A stretch of 64,000 nt of DNA, taken from the NCBI GenBank assembly GCA_963662515.1, contig OY759675.1, forward strand, positions 2,232,001 through 2,296,000. Direction: 5' to 3'. A program made the position numbers and the translations under genes. This document shows positions 1 through 10,510 of the stretch, in pieces (the stretch's first letter is position 1; every line of letters begins with the position of its first letter). Origin of the DNA: JAFGDI01 sp963662515 (GTDB lineage: Bacteria > Planctomycetota > Phycisphaerae > Sedimentisphaerales > SM23-30). The notes under the pieces were generated by a model. The model had not been told where the DNA came from. It did no database searches and was given only the letters and a program-made list of their open reading frames with translations.

Positions 1-1963
1 CTGAATCGGTGGTGAAGGGGTAATTATCTGCCGGCCACTGCTTCCTGATTATGGTAAATGAACGGGCAGGATCATTCTTATCAAGGATCAGGCCATAATT
101 CCAGGCATTATCAGCATGGATCTCATAAGAAGGCCAGAGAGACTTATTTACACCTTCCTGCCACTTAGAATCCCAGATCGCAGTTTCATCACTGGGGTAT
201 GCATCATATCTTTCTTTAATTTTCAGAGAGAGGGTAAGCGGGCCATAATTAACACTTACGCTATTATGATTCTTTTCCCAGGTCTTAACCTTAAGAGTCA
301 TGGGCATATTGTAAGAAATAAAATCGCCTTTCTGCCAGAGTCGTTCAATTTTAATGAGCTCACCGCCGGTTGGCTTAACTGCCAGCGGCTCACCGTTCAG
401 ACTGACCGTTGCCCCATTACACCAGGAAGGAACTCTGATATAAAGCGGGAAGGAAACCGCCTTTTCAGATTCGACAGTTATCTTAACATCCTCTTCAAAA
501 GGATAATTGCTATCCTGTACTAATTTAACCTCTGTACCATCTCCGGCTTTAGCAGTTACAGTATTACTGCAAAACATTACAGCACAAAGACCATTATCAG
601 GAGTTGCCATCCAGAGGTTTTCTGCATAATAGGGCCAGCCATGTGAATGATTATGCTGACAGCAGCGACTGCTGAAAGGATTCATCATCAAAAACGGCCC
701 GCCATTATCAATACCGGGATGATGATTATCCTGATCGCAGCGAACCATATTGGGAGCGGTAAGATAACGCAAAGCCTTAAAATCACTGGTAAATGCCGTT
801 GTGTAGGTATTAAAAGCCACTTCCTCGCAATGGTCAGCCCAAAAAACATCTCCGGTAATGGCAAACATGCGTTCATCAGATTGCATATGCTCTACCAATC
901 CGCAGGTTTCAACTGCCTGCCGGGGATCATCATAACCTGAACGGCTGTTTTCATCACCGCCCCACATTCCACCGGGTACCTGACCATACATCTCACGAAT
1001 TTTGGCAAAATTATTATATGCGGCCTGTAAATGCTTTGGATCTTTGGTCTGAAGATAGTAGAAAGCAGGCTCAAGGAAACCCTGAGCAATATTTACATTA
1101 TGCCAGTTGGGCAGATCATTTTCCATGCACCAGTTTGCCGTACAACGATGTATCTTTTCAACCAGATCAAGCAGCCATGCTTCACCAGTCCTATTATAAA
1201 GCCATTGAATACTGTAAATATTATCGCCACCACGCATCCTGTCCCAATAACCGGTAAGCATATGCTCATCTGGGATCGAGAGTTGATGTTTGAAATATTT
1301 GCTCATCAGGTCGAGCACCCGCTGATCGGGATTATATTCATAATAAGACTGCAAACAGTAAAGCATGATCATGTTTGACCAGTAATCGCGATCACCGTTG
1401 CCATGACGCTGGTCAGGGCCAAAATCACCATTATCCCGCTGACTGGCCAATGCGGCCTCTATCCATACCAAAGCCTCATCTATTATCTTCTTATCATCAA
1501 GGATATAGCCCAGATTGGCAAACCCCTTGAGCCAGTACGGCACTTCTTCCCAGCCCCATTGGCCTTTACCATCTGGAGCCAGCCAGGCATTACCTTCTTT
1601 CTGCAACCAGGCACTGACACTACCAAGCTGGCCGGTCAGGCCATCACGCTGACGATTAAGAAACTCGCCCACCCAACCGGCAGGCTTGACCGCCGTTACC
1701 GGCAACTTTATAAAAACACTGGGAGCCAGGGGCGCCCGGTTACTGACATAAAAAGAATTAGTGCCGGACATATCCGGGAGCTTTACCACAGAGGCAACTG
1801 TCTTACTCTGCTCATTAATTGCAGATGTCTCAGAAGAAACAGCCCGATCAGAGCCTTTAACTGAAATCTCACCCTGCTGGCCCTGTTTTTTATCACAGCC
1901 TGCATTGAAGATGAGTGTACAACAAATGAGTATTATGCCATACGCTACTTTTTTTTGATTCAT
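1..1963 (-). CDS. GH127-type beta-L-arabinofuranosidase lipoprotein (3' end cut by window edge)
   Basis: Likely removes beta-linked L-arabinofuranose from plant-type glycans, acting outside the cytoplasm. The ATG at 1963 opens a frame that stays open to base 1, giving 654 residues without a stop. The N-terminus is a lipoprotein signal (hydrophobic stretch ending LIFNAGC). The body has the family's (alpha/alpha)6-type Trp- and Tyr-rich segments. The GH127 zinc and nucleophile cluster can be matched: an E-T-C triplet at E352/C354 and a Cys pair at C434/C435, followed by HNHSHGWPYY; E338 in GDENSR is a candidate acid/base. Spacing is close to that known for HypBA1 of Bifidobacterium (E338, C340, C417, C418). 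A related GH146-like or DUF1680 assignment is possible. The family call is firm, the exact linkage is not. Confidence 0.85.
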   Translation of the reverse strand, partial: MNQKKVAYGIILICCTLIFNAGCDKKQGQQGEISVKGSDRAVSSETSAINEQSKTVASVVKLPDMSGTNSFYVSNRAPLAPSVFIKLPVTAVKPAGWVGEFLNRQRDGLTGQLGSVSAWLQKEGNAWLAPDGKGQWGWEEVPYWLKGFANLGYILDDKKIIDEALVWIEAALASQRDNGDFGPDQRHGNGDRDYWSNMIMLYCLQSYYEYNPDQRVLDLMSKYFKHQLSIPDEHMLTGYWDRMRGGDNIYSIQWLYNRTGEAWLLDLVEKIHRCTANWCMENDLPNWHNVNIAQGFLEPAFYYLQTKDPKHLQAAYNNFAKIREMYGQVPGGMWGGDENSRSGYDDPRQAVETCGLVEHMQSDERMFAITGDVFWADHCEEVAFNTYTTAFTSDFKALRYLTAPNMVRCDQDNHHPGIDNGGPFLMMNPFSSRCCQHNHSHGWPYYAENLWMATPDNGLCAVMFCSNTVTAKAGDGTEVKLVQDSNYPFEEDVKITVESEKAVSFPLYIRVPSWCNGATVSLNGEPLAVKPTGGELIKIERLWQKGDFISYNMPMTLKVKTWEKNHNSVSVNYGPLTLSLKIKERYDAYPSDETAIWDSKWQEGVNKSLWPSYEIHADNAWNYGLILDKNDPARSFTIIRKQWPADNYPFTTDS

Positions 1964-2377
1964 AATCTATTTTCCTTATTAATTGATTCTAAAAACCTTA
2001 ACGGAAATTACAGACAATTGTACCTGAAGTTCCTATTCAATCTGCATCTGTATTTATTTATATATTGCCAGAACACCCCCATAAAGGCTGATACTTATTG
2101 GCTATCATTGATTATTTATATCTTGAATATAAATTTAACAGGCCCAGGGCCAAATGTCCAAGAAAAACACCCCATTCCAACACATGAATAATTAGAACCC
2201 CGAATCAAACTGAACAATAATAAAATATAACAGTTCACTCATACGAAAAATTATCTTTTTTATTGCACTTTATACGAAAAAATATTTTGGCCGAGCCAGA
2301 TATATTTTATAAAAAAAACAAGACCAGAACGGAAGTTTCGTCCTGGTCTTGTTTTAATATGTAACAAATATCAGAGA
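1964..2377. other. Intergenic region with possible operator repeats
   Basis: No gene is seen. It should hold the promoter of the minus-strand GH127 gene. Two direct repeats ATACGAAAAA (2241-2250 and 2272-2281) lie 31 bp apart, about three helical turns, and a perfect short palindrome GGCCCAGGGCC sits at 2141-2151. The transketolase terminator occupies 2311-2353. No convincing -35/-10 pair was picked out. Confidence 0.4.
2311..2353 (-). terminator. Intrinsic terminator after transketolase
   Basis: Arms at 2317-2327 and 2343-2353 (AACAAGACCAG / CTGGTCTTGTT) form an 11-bp stem, extended by further pairs. On the minus strand the hairpin is followed by a run of T (complement of A at 2311-2318). 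It lies just past the stop codon of the transketolase gene. Confidence 0.9.
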
Positions 2378-4390
2378 TTACTGGTTGTTTGCTATAACCT
2401 CTTTAGCAGCATCTACTACCGCACTGGTAGTAATATTAAAGTATTCAAAACATTTTTTAGCCGGTCCGGAAATACCAAAGCCGGTCATACCAACAAACTT
2501 GCCATCAAGGCCGATGTATTTATGCCAGCCCTGATCAATACCTGCTTCCACAGCTACGCGAGCCCGAACTGATGGCGGTATTATTGCATCTTTATAGGCC
2601 TTATCCTGTTTATCAAAGACATCAAGCGATGGCATAGAGACAACCCGAGCTTTGATATTTTCTTTGGCCAGCTCAGCAGCAGCGGCAACGGCCAGCTCAA
2701 CTTCAGAACCGGTAGCCAACAGCAGAACATCAGGCTCAGCCTGATCAACAACTATATACGCACCACGAGCTACACCCTCTTTACCATTATCTTTTGATGC
2801 CTGCATATTCGGCAAATTCTGGCGAGTAAGGCACAGTGCAACAGGTCCATCATTATTCTTCAGGGCATACTGCCAGGCATAAGCTGTTTCAAAGGAATCT
2901 GCCGGACGAAATACTGTCATGCCCGGCATAGCACGCATTGATGCAATCTGTTCAACCGGCTGATGGGTCGGCCCATCTTCGCCCACACCAATACTGTCAT
3001 GCGTATAGACATAAATAACCGGATGCTTGCTGATAGCTGCAACCCGCATCGCCCCACGCAAATAATCACTGAACACCAGGAATGTACTGCCGTAAACCTT
3101 GAGAAGTCTTGTTGCTGCTATACCGTTCATGATCGCTCCCATGGCATGCTCACGCACACCAAAGCGTAAATAGCGTCCCTGCGGCGTTGCCTTCTGGAAA
3201 TCTGTCATACCGGGCCAGTTGGTAAGATTGGAACCAGTCAGGTCAGCACTACCACCAAGCATCAGGGCGGTATCCGGCATAAACGAACCTATAGCCATCT
3301 GCGAAGCCTTACGAGTAGCAATACTGTCACCCACCTTGAAATCCGGCATTACTTTATCAGCATCAAAATCAAGCTTACCGGCAATAGCAGCACCTAACTT
3401 GACAGCCAGCTCCGGATACTTAGCCTTATAAGCATTATATATATCATTCCAGGCCTGCTGGGCCTTAGTACCCTTATCGAGGCAGTTCATGTGACTGGCA
3501 ACTTCAGCAGGTACATAAAAACTCTTATCCGGATCCCAGCCAAAGCCCTGCTTAACCAGCCTAATCTCATCAGCTCCCAAAGGTGCTCCATGACATTTTT
3601 CCTGACCGGCCAGGTTTGGACTGCCAAAACCAATAATGGTCTTTATTTTAATCAGGGTCGGCTTGTTTTTCTCTGCCTTGGCCTTTTCAATTGCAGATGA
3701 AATAGCAGATACATCATTGCCATCACCCGGCACTTCAATTACCTGCCAGTCAAAGGCCTCAAAGCGTTTAACAACATCTTCGGTAAAGGAAACTTCCGTC
3801 TCACCATCAATTGTAATGCCGTTATCATCATATAAGACAATAAGCTTACCCAGACCAAGGTGTCCAGCCAGAGAAGCCGCCTCAGAAGAAATACCCTCCT
3901 GCAGGCAACCATCACCACAAATAACAAAAGTATTAAAATCGAAAAGATCAAATCCAGCTTTGTTAAATGTTGCAGCAAGATACTGCTGAGCAATAGCCAT
4001 ACCGACGCCATTGGCTATACCCTGCCCCAGCGGGCCGGTGGTAACTTCAACGCCGGGTGTATGACCAAATTCCGGGTGCCCCGGTGTCTTACTGCCTATC
4101 TGGCGAAAGTTTTTGAGATCATCAATTGACAGATCATATCCGGTAAGATGCAAAAGAGAATATATCAATGTACTGCCATGGCCGGCAGAAAGTATAAACC
4201 TGTCACGGTTAACCCAATCAGGATCGGCTGGGTTATGCTTCATAACCTTACTCCAGAGCAGATATGCAGGTGTTGCCATTCCCATGGGCATGCCGGGATG
4301 GCCGCTATTGGCAGCCTGCACTGCATCTGCCGCGAGCAAACGGATCGTATCGGCACATAAAACATCTATATTCTGACTTGCATTTGTCAT
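2378..4390 (-). CDS. tkt: Transketolase
   Basis: Thiamine-diphosphate enzyme of the non-oxidative pentose phosphate pathway; moves two-carbon ketol units between sugar phosphates in the cytoplasm. At 670 aa it has the usual full length. The ThDP/metal motif GDGCLQEG near residue 160 with its downstream Asp-Asn, the central transketolase signature (EDGPTHQPVEQ) and the C-terminal domain are all present. The ATG at 4390 is preceded by AGGAGG (4401-4406) at good spacing. It appears to be a single-gene unit, with a promoter at 4488-4516 and a terminator at 2311-2353. It supplies erythrose 4-phosphate, which the DAHP synthase in this same window uses, although the genes are not linked. Confidence 0.97.
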   Translation of the reverse strand: MTNASQNIDVLCADTIRLLAADAVQAANSGHPGMPMGMATPAYLLWSKVMKHNPADPDWVNRDRFILSAGHGSTLIYSLLHLTGYDLSIDDLKNFRQIGSKTPGHPEFGHTPGVEVTTGPLGQGIANGVGMAIAQQYLAATFNKAGFDLFDFNTFVICGDGCLQEGISSEAASLAGHLGLGKLIVLYDDNGITIDGETEVSFTEDVVKRFEAFDWQVIEVPGDGNDVSAISSAIEKAKAEKNKPTLIKIKTIIGFGSPNLAGQEKCHGAPLGADEIRLVKQGFGWDPDKSFYVPAEVASHMNCLDKGTKAQQAWNDIYNAYKAKYPELAVKLGAAIAGKLDFDADKVMPDFKVGDSIATRKASQMAIGSFMPDTALMLGGSADLTGSNLTNWPGMTDFQKATPQGRYLRFGVREHAMGAIMNGIAATRLLKVYGSTFLVFSDYLRGAMRVAAISKHPVIYVYTHDSIGVGEDGPTHQPVEQIASMRAMPGMTVFRPADSFETAYAWQYALKNNDGPVALCLTRQNLPNMQASKDNGKEGVARGAYIVVDQAEPDVLLLATGSEVELAVAAAAELAKENIKARVVSMPSLDVFDKQDKAYKDAIIPPSVRARVAVEAGIDQGWHKYIGLDGKFVGMTGFGISGPAKKCFEYFNITTSAVVDAAKEVIANNQ

Positions 4391-4487
4391 CGGTCTAAAA
4401 CCTCCTGGTTGTCTCTGGCAGGATACTTACAATACCTGACAGAAAATGTAAACTATGTTCATTTCTATCCTATTAACTGAACTGCAC

Positions 4488-4516
4488 ATAATACATTGAC
4501 CGCAATAGCAAATCAA
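4488..4516 (-). promoter_or_regulatory. Sigma-70-like promoter of tkt
   Basis: On the minus strand, TTGATT (4511-4516), a 17-bp spacer, and TATTAT (4488-4493). The predicted start near 4481 gives a leader of about 90 nt before the tkt ATG. Confidence 0.6.
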
Positions 4517-4641
4517 GTACGATCTTGGTTATTTTCAACCCTTTTTGCGAAATACAATAACCATATTCCGCAACAGGTAGTCATGCTGACAATATCTTGT
4601 TTTAATACAAATAGTTACATTAAGAATAAACGCTACTAAAA

Positions 4642-4689
4642 CTGGTTATTTTTTGAAGCAATTAACCATTTTATCACACAGATAACCAG
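4642..4689 (-). terminator. Possible terminator of the first CotH giant; rest of the 4391-4742 gap is plain
   Basis: CTGGTTAT (4642-4649) and ATAACCAG (4682-4689) form an 8-bp inverted repeat with a 32-nt loop, followed on the minus strand by TTTT. The long loop makes this a weak candidate. Apart from this and the tkt promoter, the 352-bp gap between tkt and the CotH gene is AT-rich with no gene. Confidence 0.35.
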
Positions 4690-4742
4690 CTATTGAGCGT
4701 CAGGAACGCCAGACAAATCCTTATATCCAGACTCCAGCGATA

Positions 4743-7700
4743 TCAATTCCCCGGCGAAGGTAACCCGCCAGTCCAGTTTTCCGGCTCATTGGCATAGCCG
4801 TTATCAACCAGACGAATAAGCGAATAGCCACTGCCATCGGCCTCGGTTGGCCAGGGCGCATCATCGCTATAATTAACACGATCAGCTCTGATATAAGTCC
4901 GGATATCACCATCAAGCTCACCCGGTATCTGCAATTCGACCTTTTCCCCGGAATTTGATAGCTTTCCTGCCGTCCACTGCATATATCTTGTATAAGGCGA
5001 AAGCGGGCCATACTCCTGTACAAAAGCTGAAATATCTTTTATCAGCAGAAATTTTTCACCTCTCAATAAAGTTACATTTGTTGGCAATACCGCCATTACA
5101 CCATCTTCATCGATCAGACGCCAGGGCATAATTTCAGCAGTTACCGGATCTATAAATCGCAGTTGTAATGAAGCTGCCGATATATTTTTTAGCTCGATAT
5201 ATTCAGCATCTGAATCGCCAGCCGGGTTATACATTATCTCAGAAATGACTAATGGACTGGTACGGGGCCAGGAATTGGCTCGTCCGGGAGTTGCCTCCAA
5301 CAATAAGATAAAATTAAATGAGCCATCACTTTTCTGATAACGGCCATATGAAACTCCTTGCGGAGCTGCATCAAAATCTTCAGATACCTGATAGCCGGTA
5401 AGCACTCCATTTACCGCCGAGCTAAGAGTAAGATCTTCACCAAACTTGCTCAGACCAAAACTTGAACCGAAACTAGTCTCATCATATAACACAAGATAAC
5501 CATCTGCAGGAACAACAGTTCCCTGTTCTATCTGATATTTGAGCAGATCAGAGCTTGAATCACTTAAATACCAACCACCAATATTTATCGGCTTAGAGGT
5601 ATTATTCTTCAACTCAATCCAATCAGGCATACCATCCTCCGGATTTGACATCACCTCATTGATCACAATACTGTTACCAGTAATAGCCTCATCCAGCTCA
5701 CCTGGCGATCCGCCGGCATAAGTACTCACAGCCCAGCTTTCTTTCTTATTCCAGAGAGATAGGTCACCCTGAGTAGGGTCTGGTATATTTATAGAAAAAC
5801 CCTTTCCATCAGTCAGGTCATACCAATCGTTAAACTCAAAGTTCTGTATTACCTCACCGCTGGCATCACAGAAGACTATATATTCGCCAGCATTATTTAA
5901 AGATCCCGAATCCCATTGCATAACAATAATATCTGCAGGTAAATCAGGATATCTGCCAGCAAAAGCGACACTATCCTGAGTAAGCACAATAAACTGATCA
6001 GGAACTAGCCAGAGATCACCAAAAGTATGGTTTATACCCTTATTAAAAGATACTTTATTAAGATTAACCGCTCTTTGTCCAATATTGCGGATCTCAAGAT
6101 ACTCCACCCCGTTAAGCTCAGGATGATACATCAACTCAGTAATACGCAGACTTTCACTAACCGGACCAACAGAATAAAATGCCTTAGTAACCGGCGACCA
6201 TTCTACACCATCAAACACACGGGTATTGATCTCACTGCTAATATCAAGCGTTATCGGAGATGTGTATTCTATGGCATGCTCAGCAACCTGCCCAGGATCC
6301 TCAACACCAGCAACCAACACCGCAGATATAAGCATATCGCTACTGCCAGCATCATCATTCAAACCCTGTATAGCAAGAACATTATTGCCATTGCGTAATA
6401 GGCCGATATGCCGACTGATATCAACCTGGGTCATGGCTATTGATATACTGTCATCACGAGGCGTATCTGCCTGTGAATTATAGTTTAGCAACACACCATC
6501 AACATTATCTCTAAACACTTCTACACCATTAAGATAGACCACACAGCCATCATCATAACGCAAATTCAATTTCAAACTGTTAATGTCAGCACTTGCAAAG
6601 TTAAATGGTATTCTGATATAGCAGGATGTTGCTTTATTATACATCTGACTCTGAAGGTTAATGCCTGCATTAATATAACTGGAATAGTTTATTGAATCTC
6701 CCGGCCGGTTCTCATAACCAACTGCCCCTGTACCATTGATCCAGCTGGTAGGGACATAATTCACAGAAGCCCAGATGTTTTCCGGAACTGAAAGATATTG
6801 ACCGGGAATGATTATCGGCCCGCTTATACCCGGACCAGACCAGCCTACATTAAGATTATCGGCTCCACTACCCTCTTTATGCAAAGCCTCGAGATAGTAT
6901 GGCTTGTTATATTCAAGATAGATTTGTTCTGATTGCTGACTGCCATCCTTATACCATTCATTACTATATGACCAGGTTGTCAGATAAGCAATTTCAACAG
7001 CATTAGCCGGACTTGCATCAGAACTTAACCTGAGACTGCTATTATCATCACTGGTTATCCAGAATGTATAGTAGCCAGTAGCCGGAGGATACAATATGGC
7101 CCGAACTCTTGTTCCATAATTATCATTATGGTCAATAGCAGGCATTGCCAGCGAAGGCCATAGCTCTCTGTAGTTTGGATTTGCTGGATAATTAACCGAT
7201 GAAGTCAGGGCCGAAAGAGCATTGCCCTGTATGTTGTTATAAACCTCTGCCAGTACATTACCAGTGGGTTTCATTATATTGGCCGTAGGTACCAAAACAT
7301 ATTTAAAGGCATTTTCCGCTACTAATACCGTTTCTGTAACATTGATATTGTCTGGCAACTCTCGTGGGTCAGAACCATCAGTAGTATAATATACCACCCC
7401 CCTGCCATTAGGATTAGACATAGTAAGCTGGTAACCAGTTTCAACCTTACCACCATAACTGCTTAACACAGTTGATTCCAGATCAGAATACCAGCCTACC
7501 GAACGAAACTGTTCTTTCAATCTTTGTTCTCTGGGATACTTTGGCCAATCCTGCCTGGCATTTAATGTACCATTGGTTGACAGTGTACTACTGGTGCCAT
7601 TAATCCAGTTATAGGTAAATTGCAGGGCATCGAGCCAGTTGGCCTTTGTCCGTGGTACTGAGCTGGTCGAATCACCCCAACGGGCAGACTCCGCTACAAT

Positions 7701-10349
7701 AGCCATATCTAACTGACTGGCAAGACTGTTCATAGTTTCACATGCTTTTTCATGAGTAAGCAAACCGCCATTATCCAGCAAGGCATGAACTCTATCTGCA
7801 AATCTCATACGATACTCAATAACATTATTTGCCAACTGCTCATGTAGCCATTGCGGATTAAAATAGACAAAGTTTGCACCATCTGTTGTCAGTGGTGTAA
7901 CCATATTTTCCCGACATGAGTTATTCAGGCTGTAAACTGAAAATGAATGTTCACTGTCATGCTGCAACCATTTAAAACCATCAGGATCAGTACGATTAAA
8001 TATTGCAGTGAAATTATTAGTATAGGTAAAACGAGAGCCAGGCCCATCATAGTCTGCTGTAAAGTAATCTATAAGCATAAAATCAATAAGATTATCTACA
8101 TCCAGTAGTCGTTTATATGACGCATTTACAGTGGCATCAGGATTCATACCTTGTAATCTGAAATATTCATTTGTATCTAAACCATCAATTACTGCATCAT
8201 ACAATTCTCTATAACTACTGTTATTCCCTTCGGCGGCTAAAACATGGTAGTTATAGGCTACATCAACCTTCATTACATCATAGTCTTCTCTGGCACCACC
8301 CATATATGATGCGGCAAAGCGTGCATCTGCCCTTTCTTCAGTCTGATACACACCCCAATACTGACCATTAATGTACAGATGATAATAACGGCCTTTAGTA
8401 TAAAGATTCCCCAGCTTGCCTTGCACTAACCTTGACCACTCATCGCGAGTAAAGGTATTCAGATAACCATTTGTGCTATCATAATGCCAGCTGTAATTTG
8501 CAGCTGTACGCAGATCAATCTTATCAAATTCATCTGTGCCCTCATCGCCAAAAAGTGGATATTTGAGCTTTGCATCACCATACATACTGCGGAAAAAGAA
8601 ACGCAGAGCATGCTTGGGATTTGACGAACTACGACTGTAACCACCTCGCAAACGAACACCGCAATCTACCTGAAATCCATCGCTGCCATCAGGATTAATC
8701 AATTCAAGCGAAACTGGCTTTTCATATTTGTCGCCGTTAATTCTTGTATCAGCCGATGTACAGACATATACACCATTTGTTGAATTAAATAAATTACTAA
8801 GATCAGTAACCAGTGACAATGTAGGAATGGCCAATAAGGCATCATCCATCAGATCGGCATATTGGGCATTATTAACTATGTCTGGATCCATGCCATAATC
8901 CATTTTATGATTATTAACTGCATAACTATTTGGCCACCCAGTTGGGGTCTGGCCATTGGGAGACTGTGTTATTACATCATTAATAAAGATATATGTCTGG
9001 GTCTCAACATTACTGGGTAACCAGCCCGTTTTGAAGGCAGCCGCCCGCAGCGTTGTTGTTCTATCGATATAAATCGGATTATCTGGATCATATATATATC
9101 CTTTACTTTCCGTTGGTGTGCTACCATTAAGTGTATAGCGTATAACAGTACCGCTTTCTTTTGTAGATAGTCGAACTGTGATCGGTTCATTGAAAAAACC
9201 TCGCTTAAGTGAAAAGACTATATCGGCAACAGTACCAATAACCGAGTTAATATTGGCTGCCCCTGGTGTCGCCGGATAAAAATATCTCTGCTGAGTGAAA
9301 TAACCGAACATACCATAAGAAATATTCTCTTGCTGAGCAGGAAATCCCCCTTCATCAGTATTAAACTCATGAATAATTTTCCCTGTTGGATCAACTATTG
9401 CCAGACACTCACCTTCAGAGCTCAATGAAAAATTAGTATGAATAAACCCTGACTCAGCAGTATCTTTACCACTGGCATAAATAATAAGATAACCATTTGC
9501 AGCAATAGTCTGGCCGGCAGGGAAATGCCACTTGTAAATATCTTCACTATCATCAGTAAGGCTCCAGCCTGTAAGATCAACCGTCTCCGAACTGACATTA
9601 TACAATTCTATCCAGTCAACCGAGTCGCCATCTTCATCAAATACTTCCCAGCTCTCTCGCGGCAATTCAGGATCTGTACTATTATTAACCGCAACAAATT
9701 CATTTATCAATACGGGGCCAAAAGACTCGCCCCACTCGCTGGCCATAACGCTAAAGTCCTGAATATCCACGCCATCCCCCCCTGATATATCGGCACAAGG
9801 AAGACCTGAACAGTTACTATCCAGCCATTGTACTGCCAAAATTTGCAGATCGGCAATACTTACCCTGCAATCTCCATCTATATCGTAAGCAGGACAAGGC
9901 GATAACACAGAATCTGATATATACACAGTTATATCACTAATCATATATCCATTATATAAAGGATCATCACTTTCTACCAAAAAGCTCAGAGTCGTTGTAT
10001 GCTCACCTTCTTCTATGCCATCCTGAACCGCTCTTATTGTCACTTCCTGAGCTTCGGACCAGTTAAGACGGGTGAAATATAAAAGTATGGCATCACCAGG
10101 AAAATCACCATTGAGTTCAAGATCGGCAGTTGCAGGAATAATTTCAATACTAATATCTGCCAACGGCTGGCTATCGAGCCTGACTGATATAATATCTGCT
10201 TGCTGACCCTCTGATACATTAGTAATTGCGTCAGATTCCCAGACTGAAATACCAGCAGCAGATAGTTCCTGTGATATAAAAGCAACCCAGGCCAATACCA
10301 GACATAAATACACTTTTAAACCTGAATTATCTATATACATAATCAACAC
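4743..10349 (-). CDS. Secreted giant with CotH kinase-like, lamin-tail, PA14 and dockerin-like modules (copy 1)
   Basis: Function unknown; probably an exported, surface-attached or matrix protein. Visible order over 1868 aa: signal peptide (about 1-32); a Calx-beta-like domain (about 35-145); a dockerin-like calcium-loop pair starting DIDGDCRVSIADL (about 150-205); a first lamin-tail domain (about 210-330); a chitobiase C-terminal-like domain (about 345-410); a CotH kinase-like domain (about 480-870, including LRGGYSR and NPKHALRFFF); another chitobiase-like strand set with YYTTDGSDPR; a PA14 domain (about 1000-1150); a jelly-roll-like segment; then three further lamin-tail units to the C-terminus. 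No PEP-CTERM tail is seen. GAGGAG at 10353-10358 fits a TTG at 10346 or an ATG at 10340 better than the GTG at 10349, so the start may be 3-9 bases inside. The neighbouring gene is a full-length paralogue. Confidence 0.85.
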   Translation of the reverse strand: MLIMYIDNSGLKVYLCLVLAWVAFISQELSAAGISVWESDAITNVSEGQQADIISVRLDSQPLADISIEIIPATADLELNGDFPGDAILLYFTRLNWSEAQEVTIRAVQDGIEEGEHTTTLSFLVESDDPLYNGYMISDITVYISDSVLSPCPAYDIDGDCRVSIADLQILAVQWLDSNCSGLPCADISGGDGVDIQDFSVMASEWGESFGPVLINEFVAVNNSTDPELPRESWEVFDEDGDSVDWIELYNVSSETVDLTGWSLTDDSEDIYKWHFPAGQTIAANGYLIIYASGKDTAESGFIHTNFSLSSEGECLAIVDPTGKIIHEFNTDEGGFPAQQENISYGMFGYFTQQRYFYPATPGAANINSVIGTVADIVFSLKRGFFNEPITVRLSTKESGTVIRYTLNGSTPTESKGYIYDPDNPIYIDRTTTLRAAAFKTGWLPSNVETQTYIFINDVITQSPNGQTPTGWPNSYAVNNHKMDYGMDPDIVNNAQYADLMDDALLAIPTLSLVTDLSNLFNSTNGVYVCTSADTRINGDKYEKPVSLELINPDGSDGFQVDCGVRLRGGYSRSSSNPKHALRFFFRSMYGDAKLKYPLFGDEGTDEFDKIDLRTAANYSWHYDSTNGYLNTFTRDEWSRLVQGKLGNLYTKGRYYHLYINGQYWGVYQTEERADARFAASYMGGAREDYDVMKVDVAYNYHVLAAEGNNSSYRELYDAVIDGLDTNEYFRLQGMNPDATVNASYKRLLDVDNLIDFMLIDYFTADYDGPGSRFTYTNNFTAIFNRTDPDGFKWLQHDSEHSFSVYSLNNSCRENMVTPLTTDGANFVYFNPQWLHEQLANNVIEYRMRFADRVHALLDNGGLLTHEKACETMNSLASQLDMAIVAESARWGDSTSSVPRTKANWLDALQFTYNWINGTSSTLSTNGTLNARQDWPKYPREQRLKEQFRSVGWYSDLESTVLSSYGGKVETGYQLTMSNPNGRGVVYYTTDGSDPRELPDNINVTETVLVAENAFKYVLVPTANIMKPTGNVLAEVYNNIQGNALSALTSSVNYPANPNYRELWPSLAMPAIDHNDNYGTRVRAILYPPATGYYTFWITSDDNSSLRLSSDASPANAVEIAYLTTWSYSNEWYKDGSQQSEQIYLEYNKPYYLEALHKEGSGADNLNVGWSGPGISGPIIIPGQYLSVPENIWASVNYVPTSWINGTGAVGYENRPGDSINYSSYINAGINLQSQMYNKATSCYIRIPFNFASADINSLKLNLRYDDGCVVYLNGVEVFRDNVDGVLLNYNSQADTPRDDSISIAMTQVDISRHIGLLRNGNNVLAIQGLNDDAGSSDMLISAVLVAGVEDPGQVAEHAIEYTSPITLDISSEINTRVFDGVEWSPVTKAFYSVGPVSESLRITELMYHPELNGVEYLEIRNIGQRAVNLNKVSFNKGINHTFGDLWLVPDQFIVLTQDSVAFAGRYPDLPADIIVMQWDSGSLNNAGEYIVFCDASGEVIQNFEFNDWYDLTDGKGFSINIPDPTQGDLSLWNKKESWAVSTYAGGSPGELDEAITGNSIVINEVMSNPEDGMPDWIELKNNTSKPINIGGWYLSDSSSDLLKYQIEQGTVVPADGYLVLYDETSFGSSFGLSKFGEDLTLSSAVNGVLTGYQVSEDFDAAPQGVSYGRYQKSDGSFNFILLLEATPGRANSWPRTSPLVISEIMYNPAGDSDAEYIELKNISAASLQLRFIDPVTAEIMPWRLIDEDGVMAVLPTNVTLLRGEKFLLIKDISAFVQEYGPLSPYTRYMQWTAGKLSNSGEKVELQIPGELDGDIRTYIRADRVNYSDDAPWPTEADGSGYSLIRLVDNGYANEPENWTGGLPSPGN

Positions 10350-10406
10350 CGCTCCTCAAAATTAGCTCAATAGCACGCTCTATACTGTTTTTATTAATAA
10401 CACAAA

Positions 10407-10484
10407 CTCAAGTGCCATTTATTTGCATAAGCAAATATCTGACACTTGAGCCTATATCATAATACTGTATACTTACAGTATTAT
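10407..10484. repeat. Two consecutive hairpins between the CotH paralogues
   Basis: First: CTCAAGTG (10407-10414) with CACTTGAG (10443-10450), enclosing ATTTGC/GCAAAT (10421-10426 / 10431-10436). Second: an 11-bp perfect stem at 10459-10469 / 10474-10484 with loop TACT. Both lie in the 161-bp gap after the upstream (minus-strand) CotH gene. Neither has a clean T-run, so they may slow transcription, protect mRNA ends or bind protein. Confidence 0.6.
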
Positions 10485-10510
10485 ATTTGTATATCGAGTA
10501 TTGGTGGTGT

